DNA from: Hypomyces perniciosus
Taxonomy: Eukaryota; Ascomycota; Sordariomycetes; Hypocreales; Hypocreaceae
Assembly (NCBI GenBank): GCA_008477525.1
Contig: SPDT01000006.1
Span: 1,577,501 to 1,641,500, forward strand
Length of the DNA stretch: 64,000 nucleotides
Reading direction: 5' to 3'
The position numbers were made by a program, and so were the translations under genes. Positions 21,827-34,913 of this stretch are shown here, one piece after another. The number at the start of each line of letters is the position of its first letter. Position 1 is the stretch's first letter. The notes under the pieces are model-generated. The model did no database searches, was not told where the DNA came from, and saw only the letters and a list, made by a program, of their open reading frames with translations.

Positions 21827-24800
21827 CTTGAAAAGTGGTCTCAGCCGGTGGTCAATTTACGGCAGACGGTAAGATATCCCGTGAGTCAGATTCCTTGTGG
21901 TCTTTTAAACCGTGATGCTGAATTGGGACTTGTATAAGCCCTGCGAACACAGGCAACAGTGTCAGCAGGCACATGTTTGGGGATCTCGTGCACTAAAATT
22001 TTGTCAGGACTGAGGTGACAACGGGCGAAGGATCAGACTCGCTAGGCGAACAGGTTCCTGGCTGTGTGGCATTTAAAAAGAGGCGGAGGGTTGCTAACAA
22101 GTCGCGTGATCAACAACTCGAGGATACCAATGAGGAAGCGTGACAGAAAGATGCAACGGTGATGATCTGCGAAGGCACGAGGATGACATTGCTCTGAGCT
22201 TCCAGGGCTGAAACAACCCTGGACGATGCCAGCTGGATTAGGAGCATCATGGTAGACATATGAGGATCTATTGGCCCAGAGAGGGAGGGAGCCCGAAAAG
22301 CTGATGCCGTTGGAGTTTACATTGTGTAAAATCAAGCTGAGCCTCAGGGCGCTCTTTGATAGCCTTTGCTTCCATGTCATCGCGTGCATCCTTCTACGTC
22401 AGCTGGCTTACATGGCCATATATTATCAGGTGGGCGGGGTGCATACTACTTGGAATTCTATTTTTATGTACTCCGTACTCCTTACTTCGTACCGAGTGCG
22501 TGATTCCTCATTGACCTTTTCCAGAAAGCTTCTCCGAGTACTATTCCGGAGTAGTAGTTATGCATTAAGCTGAATTCTCCGATTGGATCCATAGACGGTC
22601 CGCTCACAACGAATGATAGCCGTATCCTGCATAGCCAAATCTCGTATTAGTAGCCAGTTTCGAATGAGTCCTCTTATAGCATTAGTATACGGAGTACTAT
22701 TGTTTGTTTCCAGCTGAGATGTCAGTTTGTATTTTTTTTTCATTGTGGAAGAGCAATTTCAGTTCAGAGTTCTGATGAGGTGATGACTTTGTATGATCAA
22801 GTTCTTACCTTATCTTGTATTCGGCAGGACAGTTGATTTGTCGGCTAGTGATCAATATCACATCATGCGATCACAGTCGGGGAGCTATAATACAGCTCAA
22901 ACTGGGAAAATGAAATGGTTACTAGACTCTGAGCGTTTTAATGAAAGTAATGAACCATGCTCCTGGGTCACATTTCTACTCGGGCTAGCTATTCTACTCT
23001 CGCCTCTACCAAACTTGCATCGCTCGCTTGAATCGACTTGTGCATACTTCCGTTTCAAGCCGACTTCACAGCGATCAGAATGATACTACAGAGTTTTGCA
23101 ATTATAGTAGACAAACATAATTGTGCACGCTAACATAGTAGTTTACCTTCAATCGCCTTCTGATCAGGCAAGGATAGTCAAGCGCCCTCTTGTAGTAGAC
23201 CATAAGCCTACCCACAATTGCTGCAAAGGTAACATAACGCCTCATGGGGATTTTTGCTTGGGCGTGGAGCATTTCATTATCATTACCCTATACCATGACA
23301 AAAAGGAGTATGTGAAGAAACATTTACTATAGATCCCATAGTGACTAATGTCGGCGCTTCACATAGCCCATCTAGACCTGGATTTCATGGTTGTATCGAG
23401 CCTTGACTTGGCGATGAGGAATAGGCATACTCTCAGCAAACCAGGTCTTTATGACTCTGACGTATCGAACGAAGCTACGCTGTCATTCTGCTTGCGATAT
23501 CACTTCTTACTTTGGCCCCCATAATCCACTGCTTCCTCCGTAGTCGAAAAGCAACCGAGCTGACCAATAGCACTAGCAAATTGTTTGCTCGTGTCAGATG
23601 TAGATAGACTGCCGCCTCTGCCGGTCCTCGGCCTCTCACAGCATATGGTTACCCACAGCGCGGGTTTGCATCACCGCCGTCATTTTTTGGTCTGATGGGA
23701 TCATCTCATCAAGACCCAATTAGGCATTTTCAGAGAGAGCCGAGCAACAAAGAACAGTGGGACGAGAAATTAAGCTCCAGTTGCCAAGAACATTGCATGC
23801 ATGATGCCGTCCAGAAGAAAACCTTTGCACTATTACTCCATACATATGTACGAAATGCCGTCAGCTCTTCTCTTTTCTACTTCTCAAAAGCTATTGGTGA
23901 TTTGGATTTGCTTTCTCTTAGCATTTTACTCTTCACGAAGACCTGCTAAGCTTGGTGGTGTCAATTGCATTTATGCCCTCTAGTTTCATCAAGGGCTACC
24001 CAAAGACCGTGAATCAGCTATTGAGCAATTCATCCATCATCCTGGAGTTGTGCATTGTTAATACGAACTTGAAAGAGTGCTCAATTTATATTCCAAAACG
24101 AGGCATTAGTCTGAGAGCACAAATCACGGCCGCAGATCAGAAGTTATACGAGGCAGTACCTTTTAGTACTTTACTTCTCTCGCAATTCACGCAACGACTC
24201 GAGGTATCTCCCGGGTTCTGCCAAGTAACTAACTTAGTTGGAGATGACAGCCGATAGCCCGCAACGGTAAAGGCCCAAGGATTTTATATATGACCCACTG
24301 TATGACAAAACAAATGGAACCTAGGAGTCGAAGGGCGCGCCAAATCTTGACAGAAGGCGCGCCTTAATGCAAAGGAAAAACCCCCCGAAACAATAAAACC
24401 GAGTACAGTTCCACCAACCCACTCACTTGCCACGGTATATACCTAAAAACAGGAAGATATAAATATATCACGACAGGAAAGCTCTGATATCACGAATCCA
24501 CCCGCGAGAAACAAAAACTCAAGACCTGCCGTCCTTTTTTTCTTGCTTTCTTGCTCAGCATTGACTATAATTCTGCCTCTACCTTTGTTCCTTTGTTGGC
24601 CAGCATCCACGTCTTTTGAGAAACTCGCCATGAAAGATCTCCCATTTAGCATCATGATACCGACCACTCCGAATACCTGTACCAACTCGCCATACAAGCA
24701 AGCCCACGACTTTTATCCTACAAAGAAATGCTTCCTAACATAGGCATACCGGCGGGTTCACAAGTCATTCGGTCAGTGATATGAATTCTAAAACCATTAT

Positions 24801-25079
24801 ATATCATTGATTCCATTCCTCGTAAGTTCACTAGATATTCAAGCCACGGTGGTATCTTTGTAATAGAAGCTAATTGTGTGCAGAAGAATGATGTCATGAC
24901 AGGAGGGTATGGATCAAATAACGACATGCGAACCATCTAAACTCCCAGACCCTGAGGACACAACATGCCAACACGTTCAGTGGCACCGGTGCCCCGTTCC
25001 GATCTGCAACTGAAGACACGTTGTCTCGGGGTTAGGGGATTACGACAACAGAAAAAACAGACGAACCAAATCCACCTCT
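21827..25079. other. Intergenic 3.2 kb, no gene supported
   Basis: AT-richer than the coding DNA. Holds the promoter of the App1-like gene and the 3' flank of the permease gene. Palindromic units occur at 22469-22478 and 22688-22697. Two GGCGCGCC octamers lie about 20 bases apart near 24336-24364. No recognisable coding potential on either strand. Confidence 0.5.
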
Positions 25080-27078
25080 TTAGAACAGGACGCTAAGGAG
25101 TCGTCTCCACGCAGGCCAGGTGGCTTGCTGGGCGCGGAAAGCGTTGATATCCTCCCAGTCAATTTCACGGCGACCGGTGTCGACGTCCATCTGCTCAGTC
25201 TTGAGCCAGCCTCCGCGCTTCCACAGGTATCCGACAATCCAGAAGAAGATGACGACGGGGAAAGCCAGGTACTGCTTGAAGAAGCCCTCGACAGTGCCCA
25301 GGCCAGACTGTCCAGGGGGGGCAGCAATGGCGGTATAGAACTGCGATTAATGTTAGCGAACCCAAAATGAGACCGCGCGAGAAGGATCAATCTATCTTAC
25401 CTGAGCAATCATGACGAGAACGCACAGAGCCAATCCAATCCAGGAGCCATAGACACCACCGATGGCCTTGAAGGGAATCTCGTCAAGAGTGTGTCCATGG
25501 TACTGCCAGGCCTTGCGGAATCGGATATGGGCAAGGCAGATGGAGCCCCAGGTGAAAAGGGCGCACAGACCAGACAGAGCGAGAAGCCAGTCGAAGACAA
25601 CGGGACCCGAGGCGCTGAGACTGACGTAGGCCAAGAAACCACACAAAATGATGACAGCGACAGCGGGGAGAGGACGTCCCGACTTATCGATATAGGTGAA
25701 GATCTTGGGAGCATAGCCCTGCTGAGCAAGAGCGGTCAGAGTTCGGGAGCCACCATAGACACCAGAGACACCGATGGACAGGACGGAGACGAGAATGACA
25801 ACGTTCATGAAGTGGTCAAAGCCCTTGAGGCCGGCGTACTTGCCAACCAGGACGAAGGGAGAGGCCTTGGCGTCAGCATAGGCAGACTCAGACAGAAGGG
25901 CGGGATCATTGCAGTCGACAAGCAGGCCGACAAAGAAGAGGCCGAGGATATAGAAGAGGGTGATACGCCAGAAGACCTGCTTAATGGCACCGGGGAGGGC
26001 CTTGGCGGGGTTGGCAGACTCGGCAGCAGCTAGACCAACGAGCTCAGTTCCAGAGAAAGAGAAGGCAGCCGTGACGAAAACGGAGCAGAAACCCTTGAAG
26101 CCGTTCTTGAAGGCACCGGGATCGTACCAGTAACGGGCACCCCAGTACTCGTCATATCGGCCACCCTTGGGTCCACCACCGACGACAAGGACGAAGGCGA
26201 TGATCATGAAGACGACGGTAGCTCCCAGCTTGAAGCATGAGGACCAGAACTCTTCTTCAGCATAGCCCAAGGTACCAAAGATGTTGATGATGATGATGGC
26301 GACGAGGAAGACGCTGATCCAGACGGCAGTGGAGATTTCAGTGTTCCAGTACCCGATTGTAATGGCGCACACGGTCAGCTCAAGTGGAAGCACAGCAGCC
26401 CATTGAAAGACGTAGTTCCAACCCATGGCGAAACCCCAAGACGGATCGATGAAGCGGGCCGAGTACGTGTAGAAGCCACCGGAGATGGGGAACATGACAG
26501 AGAGTTCACCAAGAGCATAGACTTGACTATGATCAGCACGAAAACGGCACGCGATGGAGGGAGAGTGACAGCACACTTACCGACGTTGAACATCATGATA
26601 CCAATGATGAGGAAATCAAACAAGACAAAGCCGGGTCCCTATTGTTACACCCGTTAGCACTCGACCAAATACCACCGGGAAGCAAGGCAGTCGGAAGCAA
26701 TGTGTCGAATGTTGACACGCGCAGCACAATCGGCAGTCAAGATACGGGCGATCTTTGGACACCAAGGATATGAAGTCGGGGTATTGGATGGCGACTTACA
26801 CCTCGGCTAAGGGCGCCACCAGATCCGACGAAGAAACCAGCACCGATGGAGCCACCGATGGCAATCATGTTAAGATGGCGCGGCTTCATGGAGCGCTCAA
26901 GCTCGACTATGCCGAGACCATACTCCTTCTTCTTGAAGGAGTCCAGGTTGAGGCCATTGCGTGTCCAGAAGTTCTCCTCTCGGTAGTCGCCGCCAGTGTC
27001 TCCAGTAATGGTGGTGCTTCCGTGGGCATTGTCGCCTTTCTCGGGGGGAGTGGCGAAGCCACTCTCTTTGTTAGACAT
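25080..27078 (-). CDS. General amino-acid permease, INDA1/GAP-like (YAT family)
   Basis: A twelve-segment proton/amino-acid symporter of the plasma membrane. Four exons on the minus strand: 27078-26800, 26638-26581, 26521-25401 and 25340-25080. They give 572 residues, as expected for Trichoderma INDA1-like permeases. Junctions restore family sequence: [30 protein letters not shown] and [14 protein letters not shown]. The N-terminal tail is hydrophilic, then the APC signature [20 protein letters not shown] begins membrane segment 1. The fungal permease motif [17 protein letters not shown] follows segment 3, and [15 protein letters not shown] marks segment 6. The third exon uses an AAG acceptor, fixed by frame. 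The C-terminus ([18 protein letters not shown]) is the usual cytoplasmic tail. Substrate breadth is inferred from family. Confidence 0.92.
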
Positions 27079-27672
27079 GACGGGCTAAGGTCGTTGGCTC
27101 GTCTCTATGGGTGTATAATGTCTGTTGGCGTCTCCTCGAGCGGAGAAGAGAAGGATGAAGCAGGAAGACGATTGGGGAATGAGCCCTTCTTAAAGAGAGG
27201 AAAGCAACCAGCCCTGGAGATATACTGACCGAAAAGAAAGGCCACGGCAAGGAGGAGGGCTGGCGGGCAAATTTATGTACGGGAGGCTTTCCAAAAGAAC
27301 GTTGCACCGTTGCTCATCTGGCGCTCGGTCCGAGGCGATTTGGGAGGGGGTTGGCGGATTGGAGAGCTAGCGGAGTTCGAGACTGTTGATGGGGGTGTGG
27401 GATGAGCAACAGAACAGGAAGGATAATGAGGAGGCGGAGAGAGGGGAAGGAAGCTAATCTGCCAATCTTCTTGCTTGCAAGGACCCGACTGCTTCAGAAT
27501 CCGCACCCCAGCGCCACAACGAGAACGGAAAAAAGTACGGAGTACATGCTTCGTACATACGGGCCTAATGTGATGGAGCAGGCGGCGTCAGGCGCGAATC
27601 GAATGGGCCACGGAGAAATTACTAAGGGAGATATGGAAAGAGGCACACCAGTCAGCGAATTGGGATGTGATT

Positions 27673-27721
27673 GAGCGATTGATTGAGCGATTGATTGATT
27701 GATTGATTGATTGACTGACTG
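27673..27721. repeat. (GATT)n microsatellite
   Basis: Imperfect at its left (GAGC interruptions) and grading into GACT at its right. It lies about 600 bases upstream of the permease start. Confidence 0.9.
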
Positions 27722-30700
27722 CCTGAGTGCGAGGACTCACCGACACCAGAGTCACTCGGCCAAGCAATCTCACGCTTCACACCAGCTCACATGCCCGCAC
27801 ACTCTCCTCTCCCCTCCCACCAGCTCAACCGCCTCCGGTAGTATTTCGCACTCGTCCGCTGTACGAAGTACATACATACTCTTGCAAAATACCCCAGGCC
27901 AAGGCAAGGCAACGGCAGCATGCGGGATGCCTGGACGCGCTAAGAACTTGGCTATAGAGGACACCCTTGTTGTTGGCCTCTGCGTGCGTACGCCCACTAC
28001 GGAGTACTATTCCAGTACATGACCCGCGCCCGTCTTCATCCTTGCAAATGCTACTCCGTATCTCTCCCAACTCCCCATGTTGCTGATTTCAGGATCCACC
28101 AGGATGCTGGTCCTGTGCTCCGTCGTGCAAAGTACTCCGTACATATGCATTCGTCGTTATTGGACGAGGTTTGAGTTGCTTGATTTAGCATCCAGCCTTT
28201 GGTTTATCCGAATTCGCACCTGCATGTTGTCTTGTGCTCGTACGAAGAACAGATGTATGTACTCCGTACGTATGTACTATTTACTTCATATTACATTAGT
28301 CCGGTCCATATTCAATACCCAGGTACTAATGTAATGTTAGCAGTACAAAGGAGTTACAGACAGACAGACATTGGCACGCGTACTCGGTACAAAGTACGAA
28401 CTCACGTTCTCAAGACGGATTGGCATTATACATTGTTGCTGCAACTACATACACCGTTCGTGGACGCTGAATCTCCTATCTTGTTATCTATGGCCCCGAC
28501 TCTGCCTGGCACAGGCCCGGATGAGCCGACTTATCATCTAATCCCATCGCATCGCTATCTGTGGATGCCTCACGATGTCAGATAGGTAGCTTCTTCCATT
28601 GCTTCTTGGAAGAGCCGCGAGCAGTCGGCTAGGCTGGGCTGCGACAAGTCAAACAGTACTCCGTATCGTGGGGACCGTTGGCGCAAGTGGCTCAAAGCCC
28701 AGCAATCGAAAGCAGATACACCAGACCCTAGCCTGGTATGTGCTACTAGGTACTACTAGTACTCCTACTACCGACTCGTGCCTGGTGCCAACATGTCAAG
28801 CTACAAGAGGGCGCCGGGCGTTAGCGCGAGTTAAGATTGGCTCAACACCTTAATTGACTGTATTCCGGCATTCTGCTTGGACGCTCTCAACTACCGCACA
28901 CAGGGTAATTTGGTTCCAACTTTCAGTGAATCGTAGGTATCCAAGCGTCAGCAGTTTGCAGCGCGTCTATCGCCAAAAGCGCTACCTGCCTGCTTGCCAA
29001 GGGCCTCTCTTCCAGCGATTGCACAGCAATGTCGCGGTGTGTGTTCCCAAAAAGGGACTGTCTGTGCGGAGGGCGACGTACATACTAAGTGCGCAAGCAC
29101 TATCTGCAGCCTGCTGAGGGTTGTCATTGAATTGATCGCCAATCCATCAGGAAAGAAAAGGCACGGAGACCCCGTCCTCCCTATCTTCTCCTTCGCAATC
29201 CCCCCTCGCCGTCGCCGTTATCATTACTACCATCATCATCACCAGACACGAGCATCAGCCATAATTCCATGGCTGCTTGCGCTTCAATGGAATCGGCCTC
29301 TCCGACAACACCCTGCTCGTGATTCACCTCCTCCACACACACCTCGCTGCCTCATTTTGGACGAACCGTCAAGTCGTCGTCCGTCTATCGCTCAGCCCAT
29401 CTTCCCCAAAACCTCCAATGCATAGAACCAGGGCACCACCCCTTTCCCCGGTCCCACACGCATGATAGCACCATAACATCTGGTTGGTGGTCGCTATCCC
29501 ATGCTAGTAATCTCTTCAACCTTATCTCGGCGACTGGCAATTGGATCAGCCCTCTAGTGTGGCGACTTGTGCTTCCATGCAGCCTTCCAAGTTCCAGCAA
29601 CCTGTCATTCTGGGCACAAGTGGTTTCTTGGCCCGAATCTACGCCACATTTACATCCTTTCGGTAAAACCCCCGGCTCGTCTGGTGTTCTAGCACCAAGC
29701 ACATACATACTAGTGGTGGTGGTAGTAGTGTATTACTATTCCTCTTACAACATGCTGACAGAGTACTACTAGTAAGTATTCACATATCGTACAGGGCACG
29801 GAGCAGCATGCGCACCGCCAAGTCGACCTTGCAGATTCGCTACATGAAGCATTGTCATTTCATTCTCACGGCTTGCGCATCAGCAGCGCTTATCTGCCTC
29901 GTTTGGTGATAATGATGGGGAAATGCCCCAAGTCCCCAGGGGAATCCCTCCCATGCTAGCAGCGGGTCGGCTCAGAGACATCGACACCTCGGCAACGCGG
30001 TTATTGCTTCCAGGTTTACCGTGCAACAAAGACAAACAAACAAAGTCTCATTACATTGACGCGATGCCAGTGTTTAAACGACGAGCCAGGCTCTCTTTCA
30101 GCCTCAACGTTTCGTTGTGTCATAGTATCAAGAGAGAATCCACAGACAGGTCTAACTGTTCAATTCACGGCCAGTCAGATGGCCCAGACCCCTAACAGAG
30201 CTGGCAAGGGATTACGGCCCCTTATCACAAGCCTTGTCAGGCTTCCTTCCATCTGGGTTAGATTGATTTGACTGCTTATCCCTAGGCCCATTGTTTACAT
30301 TAGAAATGTTGTCAAGATGATTAGTATCCCTGCCATTATTAAACAAGGCACTTCACATTCCCGTGTTTGCCTATCGTCTCTTTGGTTGTGCACTAACCTC
30401 CAACACGATACGGAGCAATACATACTAGTGCTAACGGAATGGTGCTCCACAACAGTCAGCCACCGCGACGCGAGAAGCACACTAGAATGCGACATTTTTC
30501 TTCTAGAAGACAGCCACCACTGGCTTCCAGAATGATATCCAATACTTGATACGTAACAGGGGAGGGTGCTCGTATTGGTGGTGGATGCCGCCCAATTACG
30601 AGTTCTAGCTGAATGAGCGGCAGCCAGGATGGATTCCCGAGATTTATCGACAAGTTGTTTCAACATCCATTAATAGCCATGCTAATTCAGAGCAAAGGAT

Positions 30701-31211
30701 ATTCTTTACGTACTATCAATCATACTATCATATCTGGAGAAGGGGGGATAATGCTACGAAAATAGCTTGGCATGTGTCGGTGGAGATTGCTGAGACTCGG
30801 GATTCGGGTCGGTTTGCGCATGCCAGGCATTGTGCAGCTTCACTGCATGTGCCAATGTGCCCCAAGCCCACCACGAGTGCAACGATGGACGGATGTCTCA
30901 CGCGGGGGTTGCACTTTTGTTGCCGATAACGCCACGCAGGGCTGGATAGTATGTATGTATCGATATCCCATTGTCCAGCGCTCACAGTTCAGTACCTACC
31001 TGCCTACTATAAAGAGTGTATGCGATCCCTATTCGTAGCGGCTCGCAACCCGTCCGTCTTTAAGGAGTTTATGTGTGTCACTACCGCCCGCAAGCCATCC
31101 ACAAAGCAGACGTGGCTGCAGCAAGCCCTTGCCACGCCCATGCTACTTCCGTCAATACCTAGGCTCCATTCACCCCGCAGCGCCCAAAATTCTCCGTACG
31201 GCAAAGCAGGC

Positions 31212-31237
31212 TGGTTGGTTGGTTGGTTGGTTGGTTG
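31212..31237. repeat. (GGTT)n microsatellite
   Basis: Six perfect tetranucleotide copies in the gene-poor stretch. Confidence 0.92.
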
Positions 31238-34200
31238 AATCATAGCAATTTCTGGGCGGGGAAGAAGCTCCTCATCAGATCGTTCAATCGATAACAGGCC
31301 GCATGGCATGATACTACTCACGATGATGGAAGCTCATGTACGGAGCACCCCGTAATGGAGTTGCTCTCCATTTACTAGTACGAGTACGAGTACGTACAGA
31401 CCGTCCTGGCGCGGCTAGCCTGGGCGTGCGAAACGCTGCTAGGGGTGTTGATGGGAGCGCCATGGATCGGCGACGCCGTCTCCTCCGATGGACTAGGCCC
31501 TAGGCTAGCCAGCCATGGGCGTCCCAAATCAATCGAAACAGGTCGCCGGACACAAATCGACTTCAAGGCAGAGGCTGTTAGCCGACGCCATCAAAGGGCC
31601 CGCCCATCCATGATGATTACTGCGGGCCATTCATTGATTGATTGGAGGTCACTTTCTGGGCAAATCCGTCTGCTTGGCGTGCGCAGTAGCTTATCTTCCG
31701 CGGAATCACGGGTCGACGGAATGAGATCACAGAATTGCTTCTCTTAAACGAGTTGCGATGGCGTAAGTCTTGCCCCAGAGTTCACGGAAAGAGAATACGA
31801 GTATAGTACTATTACTATTACACTACGTACAAGACTACAAGATAGTATTGTCATCTGCTCTATTTACATCATGCACGGGCGAGAGGATGGGGCAGGGGGG
31901 TTCAAGTCACCGGAGCGACTATCGGGGAATCGAGAGGAACCTGAGGCCTCTCGATCCCTTGAAAGGCATCCTCTGCATGGGGAAGTTCTTGTCCCTTCCA
32001 AACCACACCCTCGAATGCCAAAGGTTGGCTGAAATGAAAGCATTCTATCGCCTCGACGGCAATCACCTCATTGACGATGTCGTACCGACGGACATCTCCA
32101 CGACGGATGAAACACTGCCATGCTCAACAAGCTTGACATAGGAAAAGCTTGGATCACGCTTAGCACGTTTTGATCACTCAAACGGGCGAGTTTGCCGTGA
32201 TGCTCAACAAGCGACATGCGTCCGTCGTTTACCAGATGCCCCAAGGACAGATTCCGAGCGTCCGAGTACTTCTGCTAAACTGCTAGTTGATTAGGCCCCG
32301 GGGTCCTTTTTCGCCTGAGCCGAGCCCAGGCGCCCGAGCTCCTGGATCGACGTTCGACTTTGTGGCCCATCTCTCGCCATCATGGTTTCCGGCCAACACA
32401 GCCCTCGATGAGGTGGAGTTTTCATTACGTACGAGCTGGAGTGTTCGCGCAGAACAGAGGATCCTTTACCCCATTGGACTAGGGAACTCAAATTGAAAAT
32501 GACTGAATCTTTTGCGAGAAATCCGGGGCCCCAGGTTTTGAATGCATCTGCATCCCCAACTCTCACCACGAGGTTCCCCCAGGGCGAAAGAGGAGCTGGC
32601 CGTGAGTCCGTGAGCCCATTCACACAGCCTTGTGTGGGTCGGCAACTAGCGGCTGATAGAGGTACGGCGTTGTGCGCGACGCGACTCAGGTCGATGCATA
32701 ACATCGTTTCCTAACCGACTTGGGCAATGTTGGTTGCTCCAGGTTACCATAGTGCATACCGGACATAGGCGTTTGGGCATAGGCGTTTGGCTTACTACGG
32801 AGTACTCCGTACAAAGTATAATGGACGTTATCAAGGCACTTTCCATATGATGCACGTTTGAGTCTGTGCCTGCTTCATGCTGTACACCACCGCTCAGATA
32901 TGGCTTGTAGATGAGATATTGCGGCTTTGCGGCGCTGCGGGTGTCACGTAGGGGGCATATACTAGAATGCTCCTTTTGGCCACTCCCTTCTGCCTTTCCG
33001 AACATTTATTACATCCTCTTATCTCATTTCGAGAGCCGCTGATTCAATGGCGAAGCCACCGAAAGTCGCCAGCATCAATGTCTCGGTGGCTTTGCGCCAC
33101 CGTTGCGCCAATCCAGCAACTCTGGTGATACCTCCGGTAGCAGCAGCATCTGGCAAAAAGCAGCATCCTCAATTTGCCTCCGAGTTCCTCGGTTCGAGCC
33201 CAGAGACTCGGTGAGGGTAAACTTTGACGGTGCGCATCAGCTGTTGGCAATTGTCTCGCTCTGGAGAGACAGCTTGCCCGGAGCTCTGTGGGAGAAGAAC
33301 CCAAAATCCTGTCAACATGTATGAGCTTCGAAGGATTTTCCTGTGGCGGCATATGGTGACATCGTCTATGAAATACATGCCGTGGTGATGTGATGACAAT
33401 CGCGGCAGAATGCAACGTGTGTATGTCGGTGGCATGATTATCGGGCCGGATATGGTTCGAGCTGGTTGTTGGTCATCGAGGCTCGTGTCCGTACCTAAAG
33501 AACATCTATGCTGAATCTGTTAGCCGCTTGTAGATTGAAGAGGGATCACGTAATTGTTGTGTTAACCTTGAAGTTATGCGTTTTGTACTCCGTAGGAGCC
33601 CTGGCATTTGTTTTGTTAGTGGCAGTAGGTACTTCGTAATAGTAGTATTTTTTAGCGGACGGCAGTTTGCTCATACCTAGGCGTTGTATTATTGTATTAT
33701 GAGTGGAGGCCCTTTTTGCGATCTGGATATTTGTTGCTAAAAACGCCTTCACAAGCTTGAACGCAGATCTTCGCTTGCGCTAGGGATTCCGATGAATTAA
33801 AATGGGTATAATTTTCATCCCAAGAATGCACCATTTCAAATGATGGTATTTTCAAGTGGCAAAATGGCGTATGTGTTGCAGTGGCGTGTTTTTCTTGGTA
33901 GTATCTATGTAAATATTTGTATGGGGTAGGACGGTGTAACTTACGACACTGCTGACGACAACCTGTCGGGCCTATTGGTGCCAAGTTGCTCAGCCTTGTG
34001 CTGCCTCACATCCTGAAATGCTTGATGCATGTGAGATTACGAAGTAGAGGGGTAATAATGACGCGGCAGAAAATATGCGGCTTCCTTGAATAAGACATTC
34101 ATTACAAAGTACTCGTATTACAGATAATTCTATCATCAACATCTCGATCCACCCGTGCATGTACTCATAGTGCTACTGCTAGTATTAGTATCGTCTGAAC

Positions 34201-34280
34201 TACGGAGTACTACTAGTGCAGATCATCCGCGGGTAACAGCGGCATCAACATCTCGCGCAAATCACGCTAAGATCTTCGAC

Positions 34281-34913
34281 ATGCCTGAACGTGGATCTTA
34301 TCGTCAGACCGTTCCCATCGAGGGCGAAGACGACGAGGATGTGCGGCCCATCAATCCCTTTGATCTGCCGCCCACATATGAGGAAGCATCCACTACTTCT
34401 CCCCGACCCGGCGGAGGAATCGGAGCCGGAGCTGCCCCGAAATCACAGACCCGCAAGTCCGGGCCCGGTGGTCACGGCGGTGTCAACATCGATATCGACG
34501 ATAATGGAAATCAGGTTGATGCGGGATTGCGAAGCGGCTACCGCTCTGGGCGCGCACCAGAACGAAATCGCGAAAGTGGTTCCGACACACGGTCCTCCGT
34601 CAACACTCGCGGATACACCAGCATGGAGCCCATGATGTGGGATGAGCGCACCCGCAATGGCCACTGGGATAAGTACGAGGATCCGGGGGTCTGCTTCTCC
34701 GACCGGGCTGGATGCTTCTTCTCTGACCGGGCTGGGTGCTGCTTCTCTGACCGAGGGGGGTGTGCATGCTCTGATCGGGACGGATGCTGTTTCTCGGACC
34801 GTGGGGGCTGTTTCTTTTCGGATACGGGTGGGTGCTGTTTTTCGAGTGGTGGCGCGTGCTGTTGCAGTCGTCCTCCAGATTTTGTGAGGAAGAAGAATCT
34901 TTTGCGGGTGTGA
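34281..34913 (+). CDS. Small protein with PPxY motif and C-terminal Cys octapeptide repeats
   Basis: A 210-residue predicted protein starting at ATG 34281; the frame upstream is open only from GTG. The N-terminal half has no Cys and is hydrophilic. It has a PPTY motif at residues 30-33 (FDLPPTYEEAS), a candidate WW-domain ligand as used by Rsp5/Nedd4 ubiquitin-ligase adaptors. Residues 137-199 are about seven 8-residue repeats of the form C-[FCA]-[FC]-S-D-R-x-G, with Cys at 145, 153, 161, 169, 177, 185 and 193. All 14 cysteines lie in this tail. No signal peptide or clear membrane segment. Similar CFSD-rich tails occur, as far as I recall, in uncharacterised hypocrealean proteins. Function is unknown; metal binding or palmitoylation would be speculation. 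The antisense frame is also open across the repeat, so expression should be verified. Confidence 0.68.
   Translation: MPERGSYRQTVPIEGEDDEDVRPINPFDLPPTYEEASTTSPRPGGGIGAGAAPKSQTRKSGPGGHGGVNIDIDDNGNQVDAGLRSGYRSGRAPERNRESGSDTRSSVNTRGYTSMEPMMWDERTRNGHWDKYEDPGVCFSDRAGCFFSDRAGCCFSDRGGCACSDRDGCCFSDRGGCFFSDTGGCCFSSGGACCCSRPPDFVRKKNLLRV
34689..34868 (+). repeat. 24-bp coding tandem repeat (Cys octapeptides)
   Basis: About seven degenerate 24-bp units encoding C-F/C-F-S-D-R-x-G. Units differ mostly by substitutions that keep Cys, Ser and Gly. Confidence 0.88.

Larger units (their letters stand above)
27079..34280. other. Gene-poor stretch, 7.2 kb
   Basis: No protein gene, tRNA or rRNA is supported on either strand. 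The 5' part is the permease promoter. The rest holds simple repeats (GATT at 27673-27721, GGTT at 31212-31237, GTGGTA near 29712) and many palindromic TACGGAGTAC-type units, for example at 32796-32812. Open frames are short, mutually overlapping and without motifs. Confidence 0.5.

Noticed and set aside
33185..33215. Box B-like GGTTCGAGCCC
   Set aside because: No box A or foldable tRNA upstream on the plus strand.
33048..33215. A 55-codon plus-strand frame (starts MAKPPKVAS)
   Set aside because: Isolated, short, no recognisable homology or conserved neighbours.
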